A stretch of DNA of 64,000 bases from an uncultured Acidimicrobiaceae bacterium. Lineage in GTDB: Bacteria; Actinomycetota; Acidimicrobiia; Acidimicrobiales; RAAP-2. Made by a program: the position numbers and the translations under genes. The DNA lies in assembly GCA_903873395.1 (NCBI GenBank), contig CAIQOJ010000110.1, forward strand, positions 1 through 64,000, in the 5' to 3' direction. Positions within the stretch are counted from its first letter, which is position 1; each line of letters begins with the position of its first letter. This document shows positions 25,218-37,338 of the stretch, one piece after another. The notes below the pieces were generated by a model that was not told the DNA's origin, did no database searches, and saw only the letters and a list, made by a program, of their open reading frames with translations.

Positions 25218-26453
25218 CTAGGCCGGGTTGGGTTCTTTGGGAAGTCCGAGCACGCGCTCGCCGATGATGTTGCGGAGCACCTCGTCGGATCCGCCGGCAA
25301 TGCGCATGCCCGGTACGCCAAGGAGGTACTCGGTCCACGCGAACGTGCCCCAGGCACCCGTGTCTGCGGTCAGGCTCATGCCGAAGATGGCGTCGAGGAC
25401 CTCGTTGGTGCGCAGCATGTTGGCCGTCAACGACATCTTGGCGAGTGACATCTCGGGGCCGGGAAGTTCACCGGCAGCAATTTTGGCCATAGCTCGCTGG
25501 TTGGTATACCGAGCCACCCGTTCGTTGATGACAATGTCGGCCAACTGCTGGCGGATCAGAGGGTCCGTGTTGCGTCCAGTGGCTTTGGCCGACTCGATGA
25601 GGCGAGTCGTGGCCGGCAGGCCGACGCCTCCGCCCCCACCTCCGATAGCGGCGCGCTCGTTCATCAGCGTGGTCAGGGCGACGGTCCAGCCGCCGTTGAC
25701 ATCGCCGAGTCGATGGGAGTCGGGGACCCGAACATCGGTGAAGAAGACCTCGTTGAACGATGCCCCACCGGTCATCTGGCGCAGCGGACGCACCTCGACG
25801 CCGGGGGCGTGCATATCAACGACGAAGCCGGTGAGGCCTCGGTGCTTGGGAAGGTCCGGGTCGGTCCGGCAGATGATCTCGCCGATGTCAGACACCTGAG
25901 CACCCGAGGTCCACACCTTCTGGCCGTTCAGTACCCACTCGTCGCCGTCGCGCACTGCCCGGGTCTGAAGGGATGCCAGATCCGAACCCGACGAGGGCTC
26001 GCTGAAGAGCTGGCAGGCCACGATGTCGCCCCGCCACATCTTGGCGAGGTACGCCTCCTTCACTTCGTCGGTGGCGTGATCAAGGATCGTGGGAGCCACC
26101 ATGCCGAGGCCGATGCCGTAGATCGAGAGCGAGGGCGTGTCGAAGGAGGCGTAGAGGGCGCTCCACGCCTGCTGGTGTTCCTTGGTGAGCCCTCGGCCTC
26201 CATACTCGACGGGACCGGTGATCCAGCCGAAGCCGGCGTCGTAGACCTTTTGGGCCCACGTCCGGGCAATCTCGAGATTGACAAGGTCCTCTTCGGGCGT
26301 CCGCTCTGGGAACAGACTGACGTCCTGGGTGCCCTTGCCCCACACGAACGCCTCGACAGAGCGCTTCGGTGCATTGGCTTCAAGGAAGGCCCGACCGGCG
26401 GTCTCGAACTCCTCAATGGTCGGAACTTCAGCTTGGATGGCGATGGCGGTCAT
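25218..26453 (-). CDS. Acyl-CoA dehydrogenase
   Basis: A 411-residue FAD enzyme of the acyl-CoA dehydrogenase family, which introduces the alpha-beta double bond in acyl-CoAs. Visible features are VACQLFSEPSSGSDLASLQT (substrate/FAD region), GEWVLNGQKVWTS-like sequence, the middle beta domain, and the C-terminal helical domain with a glycine-rich insert (GGGGGGVGLP) and IAGGSDEVLRNIIGERVLGLP at the end. The ATG at 26453 follows GGGGAG at good spacing. It stands alone, divergent from the DMT transporter. The substrate is not assignable, although the sequence resembles actinobacterial members used in steroid or branched acid degradation. Confidence 0.88.
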   Translation of the reverse strand: MTAIAIQAEVPTIEEFETAGRAFLEANAPKRSVEAFVWGKGTQDVSLFPERTPEEDLVNLEIARTWAQKVYDAGFGWITGPVEYGGRGLTKEHQQAWSALYASFDTPSLSIYGIGLGMVAPTILDHATDEVKEAYLAKMWRGDIVACQLFSEPSSGSDLASLQTRAVRDGDEWVLNGQKVWTSGAQVSDIGEIICRTDPDLPKHRGLTGFVVDMHAPGVEVRPLRQMTGGASFNEVFFTDVRVPDSHRLGDVNGGWTVALTTLMNERAAIGGGGGGVGLPATTRLIESAKATGRNTDPLIRQQLADIVINERVARYTNQRAMAKIAAGELPGPEMSLAKMSLTANMLRTNEVLDAIFGMSLTADTGAWGTFAWTEYLLGVPGMRIAGGSDEVLRNIIGERVLGLPKEPNPA

Positions 26454-26567
26454 CTCGGGCTCCCCTGGGGATCTGACGGTCAAGCGTTAGCGTAATCCCT
26501 CATTTTGGCCAAGCACAGTCCGAACTCCTCGCTCCGCCACCCGCAGAGAGGCCCGCTGGGCTAGACC

Positions 26568-27515
26568 GTGGACGTGGCCTATTTTCTAGCCCTGCTAGCT
26601 GCGATGGCCAACGCCCTGAGTGCGATCTTCCAGCGCATCGGTGTGCAAAATGCCCCGAGTGACTCGGCCATGAGCATGCGGTTGGTCCGGCATGCGTTTT
26701 CCAACGCCATCTGGTTCCTGGGTCTCGCCATGATCGGCGTCGGCTTTCTGCTCCAAGCAGTGGCCCTGCGATTTGGGCAGCTGACCTCGGTGCAGCCCCT
26801 GGTCACTACTGAACTCGTGTTCTTGGTCCTGATCCTCGGTACATGGTTCCGCTATCAGCTGACCTGGCGTGAATGGACCGGAACCCTGGCCGCAGCGGGG
26901 GGTCTGGCTGCCTTCTTGATCGCAGCAGGATCGGCTCAGGGTGACATCGTGCCGACGAACCGAGCCTGGGTGACGACCTTTGTCGTGATCGGCATCGCCA
27001 CTGCTGGTTGCGCTTCACTCGGGTTCGTGGGCCCCCGGTGGTTCCGAGCAGCGGCATTCGGGGCAGCAGGGGCAGTGATGTTTGCACTTTCCGCGGCATT
27101 GACAAAGAGGCTGACCGACCTGGTGGCGTCCGGATGGGGCCATGTCTTCACCAACTGGGACCCCTATGCCTTGCTCGCCACCGGGGTGATCGGGCTGTTT
27201 CTCCTCCAGAGCTCGTTCCACGCCGGTCCGGTAACGGCTTCGCAGGCATCACTGACCATCGTTGATCCGCTGGTGTCGGTGGCTATTGGCATTGCCCTGT
27301 TCGGCGACCATGTTGCTACTGCGGGATGGCACCTTCCCGTCGAGGTGGTGGCGGGTATTGTCGTCGTTGTCGGTGTGCTGATCCTGTCGACGTCATCATT
27401 GGTGGCAGGAGCCAAAGATGAGTCGGGCCACGGCGATCGTCTCGAGCGCCAACCGCCTCGGGCCAGCCCCCCTCTGTCTCCGTGGGCAGGGGCAGGAACG
27501 ACATCCGATCCCTGA
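26568..27515 (+). CDS. DMT-superfamily membrane transporter
   Basis: A 315-residue integral membrane protein with about nine to ten hydrophobic segments and the internal duplication typical of EamA/DMT transporters. The first half includes MANALSAIFQRIGVQNAP and FLLQAVALRFGQLTSVQPLV. The second repeats that pattern as LLQSSFHAGPVTASQASLTI and VDPLVSVAIGIALFGD. A hydrophilic tail follows the last segment. Start is GTG 26568. The substrate is unknown; this actinobacterial group is usually annotated only as DMT family. The stop codon is the first part of a 14-base tandem array. Confidence 0.82.
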   Translation: MDVAYFLALLAAMANALSAIFQRIGVQNAPSDSAMSMRLVRHAFSNAIWFLGLAMIGVGFLLQAVALRFGQLTSVQPLVTTELVFLVLILGTWFRYQLTWREWTGTLAAAGGLAAFLIAAGSAQGDIVPTNRAWVTTFVVIGIATAGCASLGFVGPRWFRAAAFGAAGAVMFALSAALTKRLTDLVASGWGHVFTNWDPYALLATGVIGLFLLQSSFHAGPVTASQASLTIVDPLVSVAIGIALFGDHVATAGWHLPVEVVAGIVVVVGVLILSTSSLVAGAKDESGHGDRLERQPPRASPPLSPWAGAGTTSDP

Positions 27516-27598
27516 TACTGCAGACCCGACTCTGCAGGCCTGACTCTGCAGACTTGGTTCTGGGCCGTCGACCCTGCTGGCCCGACCCTGCCTGCCCG
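27515..27598. repeat. 14-base tandem array, six imperfect copies
   Basis: Six 14-base units run from 27515 to 27598, for example ACTCTGCAGGCCTG, ACTCTGCAGACTTG, ACCCTGCTGGCCCG and ACCCTGCCTGCCCG. The array begins at the stop codon of the DMT gene and occupies most of the gap to the convergent epimerase gene. The period is not a multiple of three, so it is not decayed coding repeat. Confidence 0.82.
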
Positions 27599-27652
27599 AC
27601 TACTCGTGACTGGGCCCGATCGCAGGGGAAGCCCTCGGCGATCGATCGTCAA

Positions 27653-28576
27653 CTAGGAACTGGCGAGGACCGAGACGACGGCCTCATCAAGCGTCGGATG
27701 GTCGAAGGTGAATCCAGATGCCACCAGCTGCTCGGGAAGCACTCGCTGGCTCGACAAGACCATCTCGGTGGCCATGTCGGACCCAAGGACAGCCTTAAGG
27801 GCCAGAGAGGGGACGGCAAGAGCGGCGGGCCGGTGCAGGGCCGCGCCCAGCGCTTTGGCCAGGGCGCGGTCGGTGGCGGGCGCAGGTGCTGTGGCATTCA
27901 CGGGTCCCGACAGCGATGGTTGCGTCAGGCAATGGAGGATCACTCGGACCTCGTCGCCAAGTGTGATCCAGCTCCGGTACTGCAGGCCGGAGCCGATGGG
28001 TCCGCCCAAGCCGAGCCGGAAGAGGGGGAGCTGCTTGCCCAGGGCTCCGCCGGACGCAGCCAGCACAATCCCGGTCCGGAGCAACACGGTGCGAATACCG
28101 GCTTCTGCGGCCGGAGCGGCTGCCGCCTCCCATGCCTGGCAGATGTCGGCCAAGAATCCGGTGCCGGCCTCGGAGTGCTCGCTCAACTCCTCGACACCTC
28201 GATCGCCGTAGTACCCGATGGCTGAAGCACTCACGAGGACCGGTGGGCGGGGATCAAGTGCCACCAGTGCCTTGACCAAGAGCGATGTCGAACGCGTCCG
28301 ACTCTCCATGAGTTCGACCCGTCGGGCCGGGGTCCATCGCCGATCGCCGATGCCGGCTCCGGCCAGGTGGACGACTCCGTCGTAGGGTCCTGCAGCCTCG
28401 AGCGTTGCGAAGTCGAGCCGACCCGATGCGGGATCCCAGTTGACGTCGGCCACCATGGAGTGGGCCGGTCGGCCACCACCGCGAACCAGACGCACGACGG
28501 TGTGGCCACCGGCTGCGAGCGCGTCGACGAGTGCGCTTCCGATGAGCCCTGATGAGCCGGTGACGAGAATGTTCAT
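27653..28576 (-). CDS. TIGR01777-family NAD-dependent epimerase/dehydratase-like protein
   Basis: A 307-residue Rossmann-fold protein of the TIGR01777 (YfcH/SULA-like) group. It begins MNILVTGSSGLIGSALVDAL, the NAD(P)-binding GxxGxxG loop, then has VVHLAGAGIGDRRW, SASAIGYYG in place of the usual YxxxK segment, LLRTGIVLAASGGAL and PVNATAP. The C-terminal DUF1731-type region ends FTFDHPTLDEAVVSVL. The biochemical role of this family is poorly defined. It overlaps the upstream alpha/beta hydrolase stop by four bases, so the two are co-transcribed. Confidence 0.88.
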   Translation of the reverse strand: MNILVTGSSGLIGSALVDALAAGGHTVVRLVRGGGRPAHSMVADVNWDPASGRLDFATLEAAGPYDGVVHLAGAGIGDRRWTPARRVELMESRTRSTSLLVKALVALDPRPPVLVSASAIGYYGDRGVEELSEHSEAGTGFLADICQAWEAAAAPAAEAGIRTVLLRTGIVLAASGGALGKQLPLFRLGLGGPIGSGLQYRSWITLGDEVRVILHCLTQPSLSGPVNATAPAPATDRALAKALGAALHRPAALAVPSLALKAVLGSDMATEMVLSSQRVLPEQLVASGFTFDHPTLDEAVVSVLASS

Positions 28577-29397
28577 GCGGAGGAACCTGCCTTCTGTGTG
28601 GCCCGCTGCACCGTCGCACGGACGAATCCAGCGAATGCATCGGGGTGAGTGAGGTGTGCGCCGTGTCCGGCACCATCGATCTCTATGAGTTCGGAGCCGA
28701 CGGTATGTTCGATGAGCCACTCCACAGCATCACGGTGGTGGGGGAGTGAGTTCGTGCCGCGACCCAGCACCAAAGGGACGGTGAGCCGGGTCACGTCGAA
28801 TGGAGCCTCGGTGATGCGGACCGAGGCGAGATCGGCCACTAGGGCGGGGCCGTCTGCTCGTCGGGCCAGCCGAGTGGCCTCGGGGAGTCGGTCCCAGGCC
28901 GAGTCACCGACCATGCGGCGGAAGAAGCGCTCAGCGATCACCCCGGGTTCATCGGCTACGTCAGCAGATAGCGGCTTCGCCACCTGCTGGTCGGTGGAAC
29001 GAGGCGAGCGGCTGTTGGCCTCGCGGAGCCATGGGAGCGGCGGCTCAAAGGCGGCGACGCTGACCAGCGGGGCGGCCCCTTGGAGGCGCAAGGCCGCTGC
29101 CAAGGCGATCACCCCACCCAGGCTGTGGCCTATGACAACCGCAGGTCGATCGTCGATCACTGACAGGAGGTCGTCCACATGACCGTCGAGTGTGCGCTGT
29201 CCCGGACCAGCGGGGAGCGATCGGTCATAGCCCCGACGGTCGTAGGTGACCGTGGGCAGGTCGACGAGGCGGCGTACGACTCGGGCAAAGCTGGCCGCTC
29301 GGTCGAGTGAGCCGTGGACAAAGACGACGATCGGTTCGTCACCGGAGCCGCGCTTGGGTCCGCGTTCATCAATCACGAGGGGCAGGTCAGAGGCCAT
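28573..29397 (-). CDS. Alpha/beta-fold hydrolase
   Basis: A 274-residue hydrolase. The oxyanion region is VFVHGSLDRAASF, the nucleophile elbow is VIGHSLGGVIALA with the catalytic serine, and the histidine lies in GAGHGAHLTHPDAF near the C-terminus. No lid or signal sequence stands out, so it is a cytoplasmic esterase or similar enzyme of unknown substrate. The start is set at ATG 29397 (MASDLPLVIDERG); an upstream in-frame ATG near 29457 is possible. It is the first gene of a two-gene operon with the TIGR01777 protein and is divergent from the second HU gene. Confidence 0.85.
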   Translation of the reverse strand: MASDLPLVIDERGPKRGSGDEPIVVFVHGSLDRAASFARVVRRLVDLPTVTYDRRGYDRSLPAGPGQRTLDGHVDDLLSVIDDRPAVVIGHSLGGVIALAAALRLQGAAPLVSVAAFEPPLPWLREANSRSPRSTDQQVAKPLSADVADEPGVIAERFFRRMVGDSAWDRLPEATRLARRADGPALVADLASVRITEAPFDVTRLTVPLVLGRGTNSLPHHRDAVEWLIEHTVGSELIEIDGAGHGAHLTHPDAFAGFVRATVQRATQKAGSSA

Positions 29398-29548
29398 TGA
29401 CGCCAGCCTGACAGGTGCCGTGGGTCGCCCGCCATCTTCGATTGACCATGGTGCCATGGAGGTCGATTTGAGCCCGCGCGGCGTAAATCCAACCTTTTTG
29501 CTTCGCCATCGGGCATTCTGTGGGTCGTTAACCGACCAAGGAGTGCAT

Positions 29549-29857
29549 GTGTCTCTTACCAAGTCCGACCTCATCACCGCCGTTGCTGCCCACACGGGCA
29601 TGACCTCGAAGGACATCGCCACCGCGCTGAGCGGCATCGAGGACGTCGTTGTGGCCAACGTCGCCAAGGGCGAGAAGGTCGTCATCACCGGCTTCCTCAC
29701 CTTCGACCGCACGGCTCGCGCCGCTCGCACCGGTCGCAACCCGCAGACGGGTGAGGCCATCAAGATCAAGGCATCGAAGAGCCCGAAGGTTTCGGCTGGC
29801 GCCTCGTTCAAGAAGGTCGTCAACGGTGTGTCGCCTGCACCCAAGCTGAAGAAGTAG
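29549..29857 (+). CDS. HU-family DNA-binding protein, short form
   Basis: A 102-residue HU protein. It reads SLTKSDLITAVAAHTGMTSK at the N-terminus, then GEKVVITGFLTFDRTARAAR and TGRNPQTGEAIKIKAS in the DNA-binding arm, ending in a short lysine-rich tail (KLKK). It lacks the long tail of the first HU gene. The start is GTG 29549, five bases after AAGGAG. It is monocistronic with a strong hairpin downstream, as expected for an abundant nucleoid protein. The two HU genes suggest division of labour between compacting and non-compacting forms. Confidence 0.94.
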   Translation: MSLTKSDLITAVAAHTGMTSKDIATALSGIEDVVVANVAKGEKVVITGFLTFDRTARAARTGRNPQTGEAIKIKASKSPKVSAGASFKKVVNGVSPAPKLKK

Positions 29858-29891
29858 CACTACGCCGTGCTGTGCACGGCCTGATGTAGTG

Positions 29892-29934
29892 ACAGAAGGG
29901 TGGCGACGGGTATTTCCCCGAGCCACCCTTCTGT
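29892..29934. terminator. Bidirectional terminator hairpin between HU and queE
   Basis: A 13-bp perfect stem (29892-29904 with 29922-29934) with a 17-base apical region. It lies between the convergent HU and queE genes and can serve both. There is no long T-run. Confidence 0.75.
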
Positions 29935-29996
29935 CGCGTCCCGGGACAGGTCGCGGCGGGCGCCCTGGGTGAACGTGAACGTAGGAGTTCGCCGTT

Positions 29997-30812
29997 TCAG
30001 AGCTGGCCGATGGCCTTGTGGGTCTGAGGGATTACCCGGACGCGCGGGTGGCGGTTGAGTGCCCGGGCCTGGAGCTCGAGCACCTGTGTCGGACTTGGCA
30101 CGGCTGTTGCGGCACCGAATGCCGAGAGCGGCTGCAAGAAGACCTCCACGGCCTCGGGCATGTCGCTAGACGCCTGAGCCACCAGGTCGATCGCTGCGTC
30201 GAACTCGTCGACGTCGGTATCCGCGCTGATCACGATCTTGACCCACGTGGTCAGGCCCGAGGCGAGGGCTTGCGCTAAAAACCGGGATTGGGTGGTCGGA
30301 GCAACGAGTTCGCCGTCGACGCTCGGAAGTTTGATGTCCATGCTCACGTAGGTCAGCCCCGGTGCTGCTCGACGAAGTGCCGGGACGAGGGTCCCGTTGG
30401 TCTCCACCATGACGGGCCATCCGCGCTCGGTCATGAGTCCTGCCAGTCGCTCGAGCCGGCTGCCCTGAAGCAGCGGCTCTCCTCCCGTCAGGCTGATCGA
30501 GTGGTGAGGGGTGTGGTCCCACAGTCGGGCCACTGCCTCCATCACGTCTTCCATCGCCAGGGGGCTCGTCGTCTCTATCCAATCCCGACTGCCGGGCGTC
30601 TGTTCGATCCGACAAGGCCCAGGACGACGCTCGAGTGCTTCGGGCTGGTCGCAGTAGTTGCAGCGGATGTTGCATCCCGTCAGACGGACGAAGACCTGCC
30701 GCTCGCCGACCAGCGCTCCTTCCCCCTGAATAGCCGAGAAGATTTCGGTGATCAACACGTCACGTGGGACGGCGGCACCCGCGGGCGAAGGTGAAGTCAC
30801 AGCGTCAGTCAT
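29997..30812 (-). CDS. queE: 7-carboxy-7-deazaguanine synthase QueE (radical SAM)
   Basis: A 271-residue radical SAM enzyme that rearranges 6-carboxy-tetrahydropterin to 7-carboxy-7-deazaguanine, the second step to preQ0. The N-terminal FSAIQGEGALVGERQVFVRL is diagnostic, followed by the cluster motif CNIRCNYC. SLTGGEPLLQ and MVETNGT mark the SAM-binding core. It is the last gene of queD-queC-queE. Between the CxxxCxxC motif and the glycine motif there is a longer insertion (about 35 residues), as in the QueE subgroups with extended cluster loops. Confidence 0.95.
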   Translation of the reverse strand: MTDAVTSPSPAGAAVPRDVLITEIFSAIQGEGALVGERQVFVRLTGCNIRCNYCDQPEALERRPGPCRIEQTPGSRDWIETTSPLAMEDVMEAVARLWDHTPHHSISLTGGEPLLQGSRLERLAGLMTERGWPVMVETNGTLVPALRRAAPGLTYVSMDIKLPSVDGELVAPTTQSRFLAQALASGLTTWVKIVISADTDVDEFDAAIDLVAQASSDMPEAVEVFLQPLSAFGAATAVPSPTQVLELQARALNRHPRVRVIPQTHKAIGQL

Positions 30813-30858
30813 TGCCTGTCCTGCTCGTTGGAGTCGCTTCTAGAAGTTCATGGTCCAT

Positions 30859-31599
30859 CTATGCGGGATCCGTCTGATTGGGATCCGTCTGGCTGAGATT
30901 GGTGCCTGGCAGATCCGTGCCCGCCGTGTTCAACGGAACACCCAGGGATGGATCGATGGTTCCTGCCTCGGCGAAGCCGCGGGCCCGGAGCACGCATGCG
31001 TCGCAGGAGCCGCATGGTTGGTCGCCGCCTCGATAACAGGACCACGTCATGTGCAGCGGTGCCCGCTCGGCTATGCCGAGTTCCACGATCTGGGCTTTGG
31101 TCAATGAGATCAGCGGCGTGCGAATTTCGATCGGGTTGCCTTCTACGCCCCGCTTCTGCCCGGTGGCGGCCACCCCTCGGAAGGCGTCGATGAACTCGGG
31201 CCGACAGTCCGGATAGCCCGAGTAGTCGAGGGCATTGACCCCGATCCAGATGGCGTCGAGGTCACGTGCCTCAGCAACTCCGAGAGCGACAGCCAGGAAG
31301 ATCGAGTTGCGGGCCGGCACGTAGGTGACCGGGATGCCGTCAGTGGATCCGGAGTCGGGAACGGACAAGGAGTTGTCGGTCAGTGCCGAACCTCCCCACG
31401 CCGAGGCATCAAGGCGCACGACGAGTTGTTCGGCACCGTAGTGGGTGGCTACGGCGGCGGCTCGCTCGAGCTCGATGCGATGACGTTGGCCGTAGTCGAA
31501 GGTCAGCGCCATCGGAGCCGTCCCTCCTTCGCCTGAAGCGAGCGCCATGCAGACCGTCGAGTCGAGGCCGCCCGAGAGAACGACGAGATGTCCGGCCAT
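30859..31599 (-). CDS. queC: 7-cyano-7-deazaguanine (preQ0) synthase QueC
   Basis: A 246-residue ATP-dependent ligase that turns 7-carboxy-7-deazaguanine into preQ0. The PP-loop is VVLSGGLDSTVC at residues about 6-17, followed by ALTFDYGQRH, PARNSIFLAVALG, NALDYSGYPDCRPEF, and a zinc site of four cysteines in CYRGG..CGSCDAC. The ATG at 31599 is two bases after the queD stop. The last 22 residues are an odd low-complexity tail of TDL/TNL/TDP units encoded by a 15-base DNA repeat (30865-30924). The tail is outside the folded family and probably added by repeat expansion. Confidence 0.94.
   Translation of the reverse strand: MAGHLVVLSGGLDSTVCMALASGEGGTAPMALTFDYGQRHRIELERAAAVATHYGAEQLVVRLDASAWGGSALTDNSLSVPDSGSTDGIPVTYVPARNSIFLAVALGVAEARDLDAIWIGVNALDYSGYPDCRPEFIDAFRGVAATGQKRGVEGNPIEIRTPLISLTKAQIVELGIAERAPLHMTWSCYRGGDQPCGSCDACVLRARGFAEAGTIDPSLGVPLNTAGTDLPGTNLSQTDPNQTDPA
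30865..30924. repeat. 15-base tandem repeat encoding the QueC C-terminal tail
   Basis: Four units start at 30865, 30880, 30895 and 30910. The first two are nearly identical (GGGATCCGTCTGATT and GGGATCCGTCTGGCT) and the others are degenerate. In the queC frame they give pentapeptides of the type x-Q/G-T-D/N-x. Confidence 0.75.
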
Positions 31600-31601
31600 G
31601 A

Positions 31602-31970
31602 CTACGAGTTGGATTCCGAGATGACATCGACCCAGGAGTCGGCTGTCTCCCAGAGACGTAGGGCAGTTGGCTCGATGCCTGCGGTAGTGAGCACGGCCCA
31701 AATCTCGTGAGCCAAGAGCTCGGCCGTGGGATTCTCCACCAACTGATTGAGGTCCTGGTGGTCAAAGCGTTCGATGACCTCGCGTTGCACCACCTCGTGG
31801 AGCACGTCGAAGTCAAGGACGACCCCATTGGCATCCAGGGGACCCTCGAGAGTGACGTCTAGGCGATAGGAGTGGCCGTGCAGATTTCGGCACTTACCGG
31901 GGTGCCAGGCAAGCCTGTGGGCAGCCTCGAAGCGGAAGGTGCACGTCACGCGGGTGCGAAGTCCGGCCAT
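31602..31970 (-). CDS. queD: 6-carboxy-5,6,7,8-tetrahydropterin synthase QueD
   Basis: A 122-residue enzyme of the PTPS/QueD family that converts dihydroneopterin triphosphate to 6-carboxy-tetrahydropterin, the entry to deazaguanine synthesis. The zinc histidines are in FRFEAAHRL and LHGHSYRLDVTLEG, and the catalytic cysteine precedes them in KCRNLHGH. The motif FDHQDLNQLVENPTAELLA is typical. It is the first gene of the queD-queC-queE operon, with queC only two bases downstream. No folE, queF, tgt or queA is in the window, so the final product (queuosine, preQ0 or a DNA modification) is not decided. Confidence 0.94.
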   Translation of the reverse strand: MAGLRTRVTCTFRFEAAHRLAWHPGKCRNLHGHSYRLDVTLEGPLDANGVVLDFDVLHEVVQREVIERFDHQDLNQLVENPTAELLAHEIWAVLTTAGIEPTALRLWETADSWVDVISESNS

Positions 31971-32102
31971 GACGGTGACGCTACCGGACGTCAGGGTCTC
32001 TTCTTGCGCTCGGCCATCGACCTTCAGTGAAAGCCGCAGGTTGGCCGCTGTTGCGCCCCATTGCCAAGTCCGGGGGGCAGTCAGGACCGGTAGCCTTGGG
32101 GC

Positions 32103-35801
<3,699 letters not shown>

Positions 35802-35852
35802 CCGCTGATGGCTGACGTCTGACAGCCGCTCGGCCTGGCGCCGGTCGAAGGC

Positions 35853-37199
35853 TCAGGTCAGGAAGTCGCGAGCTAGGCCGATCCACATCTCGGTCGACAG
35901 GCGGAGCGACTCGACGTCGACATGTTCGTCGATGCCGTGGAACATGGCCCCATACTCCTCGAAGGAGATGGCTCGGCTGTGCAGGCCAAAGCCGTAGGAG
36001 ACGCTTCCCAAGGTGCGCGTGTAGCGCGCATCCGTGGCCCCAACCGAGAGGTAGGGAAGGATTCGGCCACCCGGATAGAAGCCCTCGGTGACACGCTGCA
36101 GGGCATCCCACAGTGGTGTGTCGATGGGGGAGAGGGTGGCCGGCTCTTCGGCCAAGAAGGCGATCTCCACGTGGTCGACGAGGTCGCCGAGCACATCGGC
36201 GAGCATGGCTCGAACCTCGCCGGTGTCCCAGCCCGGAAGCGACCGGATGTCGAGCTCGAGCTCGACGCGATCCGGGATGACATTGGTCTTGGTTCCAGCT
36301 CGCAGAACTGTGGGGGCAATGGTGGTGTGGGTGCAGGCGTGGGCCTGGCGGGCAAGGCCGAGCAAGGGAAGGTTGTCGCAGAAGTCGTCGATCTGTGCGG
36401 GGTCGAGGAATGGCTCGGCGAGTTCGGCGGGCAGGCCAAGGCCTGAGATGAAACGGGTCCACGCCTCGTGGAGGTCCGGGGTGGGCCGATAGGCATCGAT
36501 CCTGCGAATCACTTCGGCCGCAGTCACCAGGGCATTGTCGGTGCGAAGGGGCTGGGATGCGTGTCCCGGAGTTCCTTTGATGGTGAGCACGCACCAATAG
36601 ACCCCCTTTTCGCCCACCAGCACGGGCAGTCGGGCGGCACCGTCCATTCCGTCCATGGGGAAGCCACCTGACTCCGTGATGACATAGTCGGTGCGGATGT
36701 CCTCGGCGGCGGTGTCGCACAGCCAACGAGTGCCAAACGTCGACAACGCCTCCTCGTCGGCGACGGCGATGTAGTGGAGGTCGCCCAAGGGCCGAAAGCC
36801 CGACGCGGCCAGATGGCGCATGCTGGTAGCCATGGTGGCCGTCAGGTTCAGCATGTCGATTGCTCCACGCCCCCACACCGACCCGTCAATCAGTTCGCCC
36901 CCAAAGGGGTCATGCGTCCAGTCGTCGGCGTTGGCCGGCACCACGTCAGTGTGTCCGAGCAAGGTGAGGCTCGGGGCGGTGGGATCTGACCCGGCGAGCT
37001 TGGCCACAAGCGACGTTCGACCCGGAGCGGGCTCGTAGGTCTGGAGGTCCACGCCTGACCCCTCGAGGTAGGAATGGATGATGGAGGCGCTGCGATCCTC
37101 GTGGCCCGATGCAGCGGTGCCGTCGTTGACGCAGGCATTCCGGATCAGGTGCTGGAGGAGATCGGTGGCTTCGCCCGTGCGGTTCGACTCGTCGCTCAC
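35853..37199 (-). CDS. M20-family metallopeptidase/carboxypeptidase
   Basis: A 448-residue M20 peptidase. Two-zinc ligands are visible in TLLGHTDVVPA, VWGRGAIDM, VADEEALST, and the C-terminal MFHGIDEHV; VITESGGFP also matches the family. The inserted dimerisation domain begins GTPGHASQPL. It is similar to cytosolic dipeptidase/carboxypeptidase PM20D1-like or DapE/ArgE relatives, but the specific substrate is not clear. No signal peptide is present. It ends just after kgd in convergent orientation (51-base gap). Confidence 0.9.
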   Translation of the reverse strand: MSDESNRTGEATDLLQHLIRNACVNDGTAASGHEDRSASIIHSYLEGSGVDLQTYEPAPGRTSLVAKLAGSDPTAPSLTLLGHTDVVPANADDWTHDPFGGELIDGSVWGRGAIDMLNLTATMATSMRHLAASGFRPLGDLHYIAVADEEALSTFGTRWLCDTAAEDIRTDYVITESGGFPMDGMDGAARLPVLVGEKGVYWCVLTIKGTPGHASQPLRTDNALVTAAEVIRRIDAYRPTPDLHEAWTRFISGLGLPAELAEPFLDPAQIDDFCDNLPLLGLARQAHACTHTTIAPTVLRAGTKTNVIPDRVELELDIRSLPGWDTGEVRAMLADVLGDLVDHVEIAFLAEEPATLSPIDTPLWDALQRVTEGFYPGGRILPYLSVGATDARYTRTLGSVSYGFGLHSRAISFEEYGAMFHGIDEHVDVESLRLSTEMWIGLARDFLT

Positions 37200-37338
37200 A
37201 CGGCGATCCTAGGTCTTTGGCGTGTGTGCGAACCCGGCACCCTGATCGCCAAGAGGCCAAACGTTTTGCCGCGAGGTAGGTACTCCAGCCCGACCATGAC
37301 CGATGTATTGCTGCTCGGATGATTGACTGGAGGAACTT

